Position numbers and translations under genes: made by a program. A stretch of 64,000 nt of DNA from Plecoglossus altivelis (Eukaryota > Chordata > Actinopteri > Osmeriformes > Plecoglossidae). The notes under the pieces were generated by a model, which searched no databases, was not told where the DNA came from, and was given only the letters and a program-made list of their open reading frames with translations. Shown piece by piece: positions 62,208 to 64,000 of this stretch; the first letter of the stretch is position 1, and every line of letters starts with the position of its first letter. The DNA lies in contig BROE01000005.1 in NCBI GenBank assembly GCA_036571765.1, forward strand, positions 8,478,324-8,542,323. Direction: 5' to 3'.

Positions 62208-62272
62208 ACTTGTTCAGGAGGGTCCCCTTCAGCGATATTGTTAGCAGGTCTGTTTCTTCATTAAAGCTGTGT
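62153..62272 (-). CDS. cntn5: cntn5 exon 1 (first coding): 5' UTR end, start codon, signal peptide
   Basis: Coding starts at 62207 and runs to 62153: MGSPWKPLLLLSIIGGLS plus one base, a classical signal peptide with a positive residue, a Leu/Ile core and small residues near the cleavage site. The human protein starts MASSWKLMLFLSVTMCLSE. The upstream part (62208..62272) is 5' UTR, and the exon begins at a good acceptor (ttgtttttcctag), so at least one non-coding exon lies further right. A short upstream ORF precedes the start. The donor is GTAAGA in phase 1. Confidence 0.93.
62241..62261 (-). other. Six-codon upstream ORF in the cntn5 leader
   Basis: ATG at 62261 opens MKKQTC and stops with TAA at 62241, 33 bases before the cntn5 start. 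It lies inside the exon, so unlike the arhgap42 case it is in the mRNA whenever this exon is spliced as predicted. Confidence 0.6.
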
Positions 62273-62402
62273 CTAGGAAAAACAAGGTAAGACTGGTTGA
62301 AATACACCTCTGGTTCTCATATACATGTTTCATATATGGCCTGATTGACAGTCGAAGAGAATATTAAAGATGTAAACAAACTTGGCAAACAAGGAGAAGA
62401 CC

Positions 62403-62482
62403 AACTACCTATATATATGTATATATATATACATATATATATATACATGTAGATACATCATACATATGTATGATGTATCTAG
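62403..62482. repeat. TA-rich repeat with a 32-bp perfect palindrome
   Basis: TA/CATATA repeats occupy 62409 to 62446. Directly after, 62450..62481 is a perfect palindrome centred on catatg, with half-site tagatacatcatacat. It lies just upstream of cntn5 exon 1, in the intron of the 5' UTR. Confidence 0.9.
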
Positions 62483-62547
62483 GTATCTATCTACCCATCT
62501 ATCTGTATATTGTTTGTGAGTTGCGTGAATACATGTATTAATCTACT

Positions 62548-62549
62548 GA

Positions 62550-62586
<37 letters not shown>

Positions 62587-62602
62587 ATGTCTGTCTGTAT
62601 AT
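62548..62602. repeat. CTGT tetranucleotide microsatellite
   Basis: About ten CTGT units with a TATG interruption near 62586. A shorter CTGT block recurs at 62648 to 62664. Confidence 0.9.
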
Positions 62603-63425
62603 TAATCTCACAATCTATCTAAATTGTATAACTTTATTGGATTATTGTCTGTGTGTCTGTCTGTCTTCATGAGCATTGTTTACTTCACTGGATACGTTTA
62701 AGTGGTGCCAGCAACTGCTCTGAGCAATGAGGGCTGAGGGAGCATGTCCAGATCCAGGAGGAGTCTTGCCACATTCATTATTAAAGCCACCTGCTTTCCC
62801 TCACTGACTGTCTCTCCAACCATCCTCCTAGCCTACCTCCTCTCGCTGCACTGAACAGTTCAAGTCTCTCATGTCCCCCGATCTTTGCACAGGATTAGAA
62901 CAATGAGCTAAAAGCCTTTTAGAGTCTATAGTGATTAAAGATTTACAGTTCAACTAAGTTTGACCACCAATTTTCTTTTATTTTATGTGCAATAGCGTGG
63001 AGGGATGCAGTTTTAGTAGTGGTTGTGCATTTCAGTCTAGATGCATAACAAAATGTGTGCAAAAATAATTTGTCTTTGTGTACTCTTAACTGTAAAAAAG
63101 CATCTGCAGGCAGATGATTGAGGCATCACTAAGTCTTCTTATGTTTAGTCACTTTCATGTCTTTATAATTAAAGTATACAAAAGAAGAAATAAATGCCAA
63201 AAGCACTTCTCAGACTAACTACTATAAAGGAACCCATGAATCATTTGACCCACTCAATTCCCTATTATTGGATGTGTATTATAGTTAAAAATTTAATATT
63301 TGGGATTAGCAAGACAATGCTACATAAAAAAAATAGACTCCCTTGCCCTCACAGAAGAGCACAGGAGGTAATTCATACACATATTTCTATAGTGTTTACC
63401 ATGTTTGTCAGAAACTTCATCTCAC

Positions 63426-63608
63426 CTGACTGCTCCACATCAAGTAGACCTCTGGCAGACCTGTCAGCTCAAGCCTCAACCCTCTCATTTCCCAGCCATC
63501 TACACGCTGCGCAGATGGCAGGACAGTGGAGCCGTGATCTCAGTGATCTCAGTTTTGGACAGGGGCAATTACACTTCGAGGGTGAACCTATACAAATTGC
63601 ATCCTCTA
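63426..63608 (-). other. cntn5: Candidate non-coding 5' exon of cntn5
   Basis: The first coding exon begins at an acceptor, so an upstream exon is required. Here a strong consensus donor (gcagtcag followed by GTGAGA) closes a segment clearly richer in G+C than its surroundings. A possible acceptor (ttgtattttag) lies near 63609; otherwise this could be the first exon with its promoter. Splicing to 62272 would remove a 1.15-kb intron. Extent and role are inferred only. Confidence 0.3.
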
Positions 63609-64000
63609 TGAAGCTAAAATACAACTGTCTTTGACGTTTGCTTCATTTAAATGAGCACATTCTTCAGTCTATAATCAGCAAAGTCATTATAGAAATCAGC
63701 AGTTCTTCTCAATCGCTTTGGATTACTTCATAAATAAGAATGATAAAATGGAAATCTATAACCAATTTCTTTCTTGTTCTCGAATCCTTTTTTAATTTAC
63801 TGTACTCCACATACGTAGATTATCATTCTGTGCACTGCAGTATTGTATCGTATTGACTTTTCTTTACAAAAAGACAGTTGTATATACCGTGATGGTAATA
63901 TTCTCTATTCATAGTGTTGTCCATGAGTCTTGGAACAGGGACCACGGACTTTAAGCAGGCTACAATGTTTCTTAAAATGGATGTCTGAAAATCAGGAGAT

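Larger units (their letters stand above)
62273..64000. other. Region upstream of the first cntn5 coding exon
   Basis: Apart from the palindrome, the microsatellites and the candidate exon listed separately, the region is AT-rich with no recognised gene. The plus-strand frame 63194..63634 (146 codons) overlaps the candidate exon in antisense and looks like nothing known. No CpG-rich promoter is visible, so the main cntn5 promoter may lie further right. Confidence 0.55.

Noticed and set aside
63194..63634. 146-codon plus-strand frame near the right end
   Set aside because: No similarity recognised; half of it overlaps the candidate 5' exon in antisense, which explains its higher G+C.

Overview
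The window is eukaryotic, intron-rich, AT-rich vertebrate DNA. It is most likely from a ray-finned (teleost) fish: introns and intergenic spaces are short, CA/TG microsatellites are common, and the proteins are close to mammalian CNTN5 and ARHGAP42 as I remember them. I cannot name the species.

Main content: one gene, read right to left on the minus strand, fills about 16.3 kb to 62.3 kb. Splicing by hand gives 23 coding exons with GT/AG borders and fully compatible phases. Together they encode a 1,094-residue protein: signal peptide, a low-complexity N-terminal stretch, six Ig domains, four fibronectin III domains and a C-terminal GPI-anchor signal. The N-terminal extension (SYAALLRMK) and the fibronectin repeats (YWKDMEQE, LTGLEGN, WKEKMVTS) identify it as contactin-5 (cntn5, NB-2) rather than contactin-3, -4 or -6. 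The coding part occupies about 45 kb; the human locus exceeds 1 Mb.

Left end (1 to about 2.4 kb): the first coding exon of arhgap42 (GRAF3, a BAR-PH-RhoGAP-SH3 protein) lies on the same strand, with a CpG-enriched 5' flank that is probably its promoter. Only the start of that gene is present. The order cntn5 then arhgap42, same orientation, matches the human arrangement.

Between them (about 2.4 to 16.3 kb) I see no gene, but several stretches look like conserved regulatory DNA. The right end (62.3 to 64 kb) is upstream of the first cntn5 coding exon. That exon begins at a splice acceptor, so at least one upstream non-coding exon must exist; a candidate sits near 63.43 to 63.61 kb.

Functionally, cntn5 encodes a neuronal GPI-anchored adhesion molecule and arhgap42 a cytoplasmic Rho GTPase-activating protein. 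They are neighbours without a known shared pathway. I found no RNA genes, CRISPR arrays, intact transposons or viral sequence. Points of interest are a tandem NAGNAG acceptor, a microsatellite used as a splice-site pyrimidine tract, short upstream ORFs in both leaders, an RGD tripeptide in Ig2, and several perfect hairpins.
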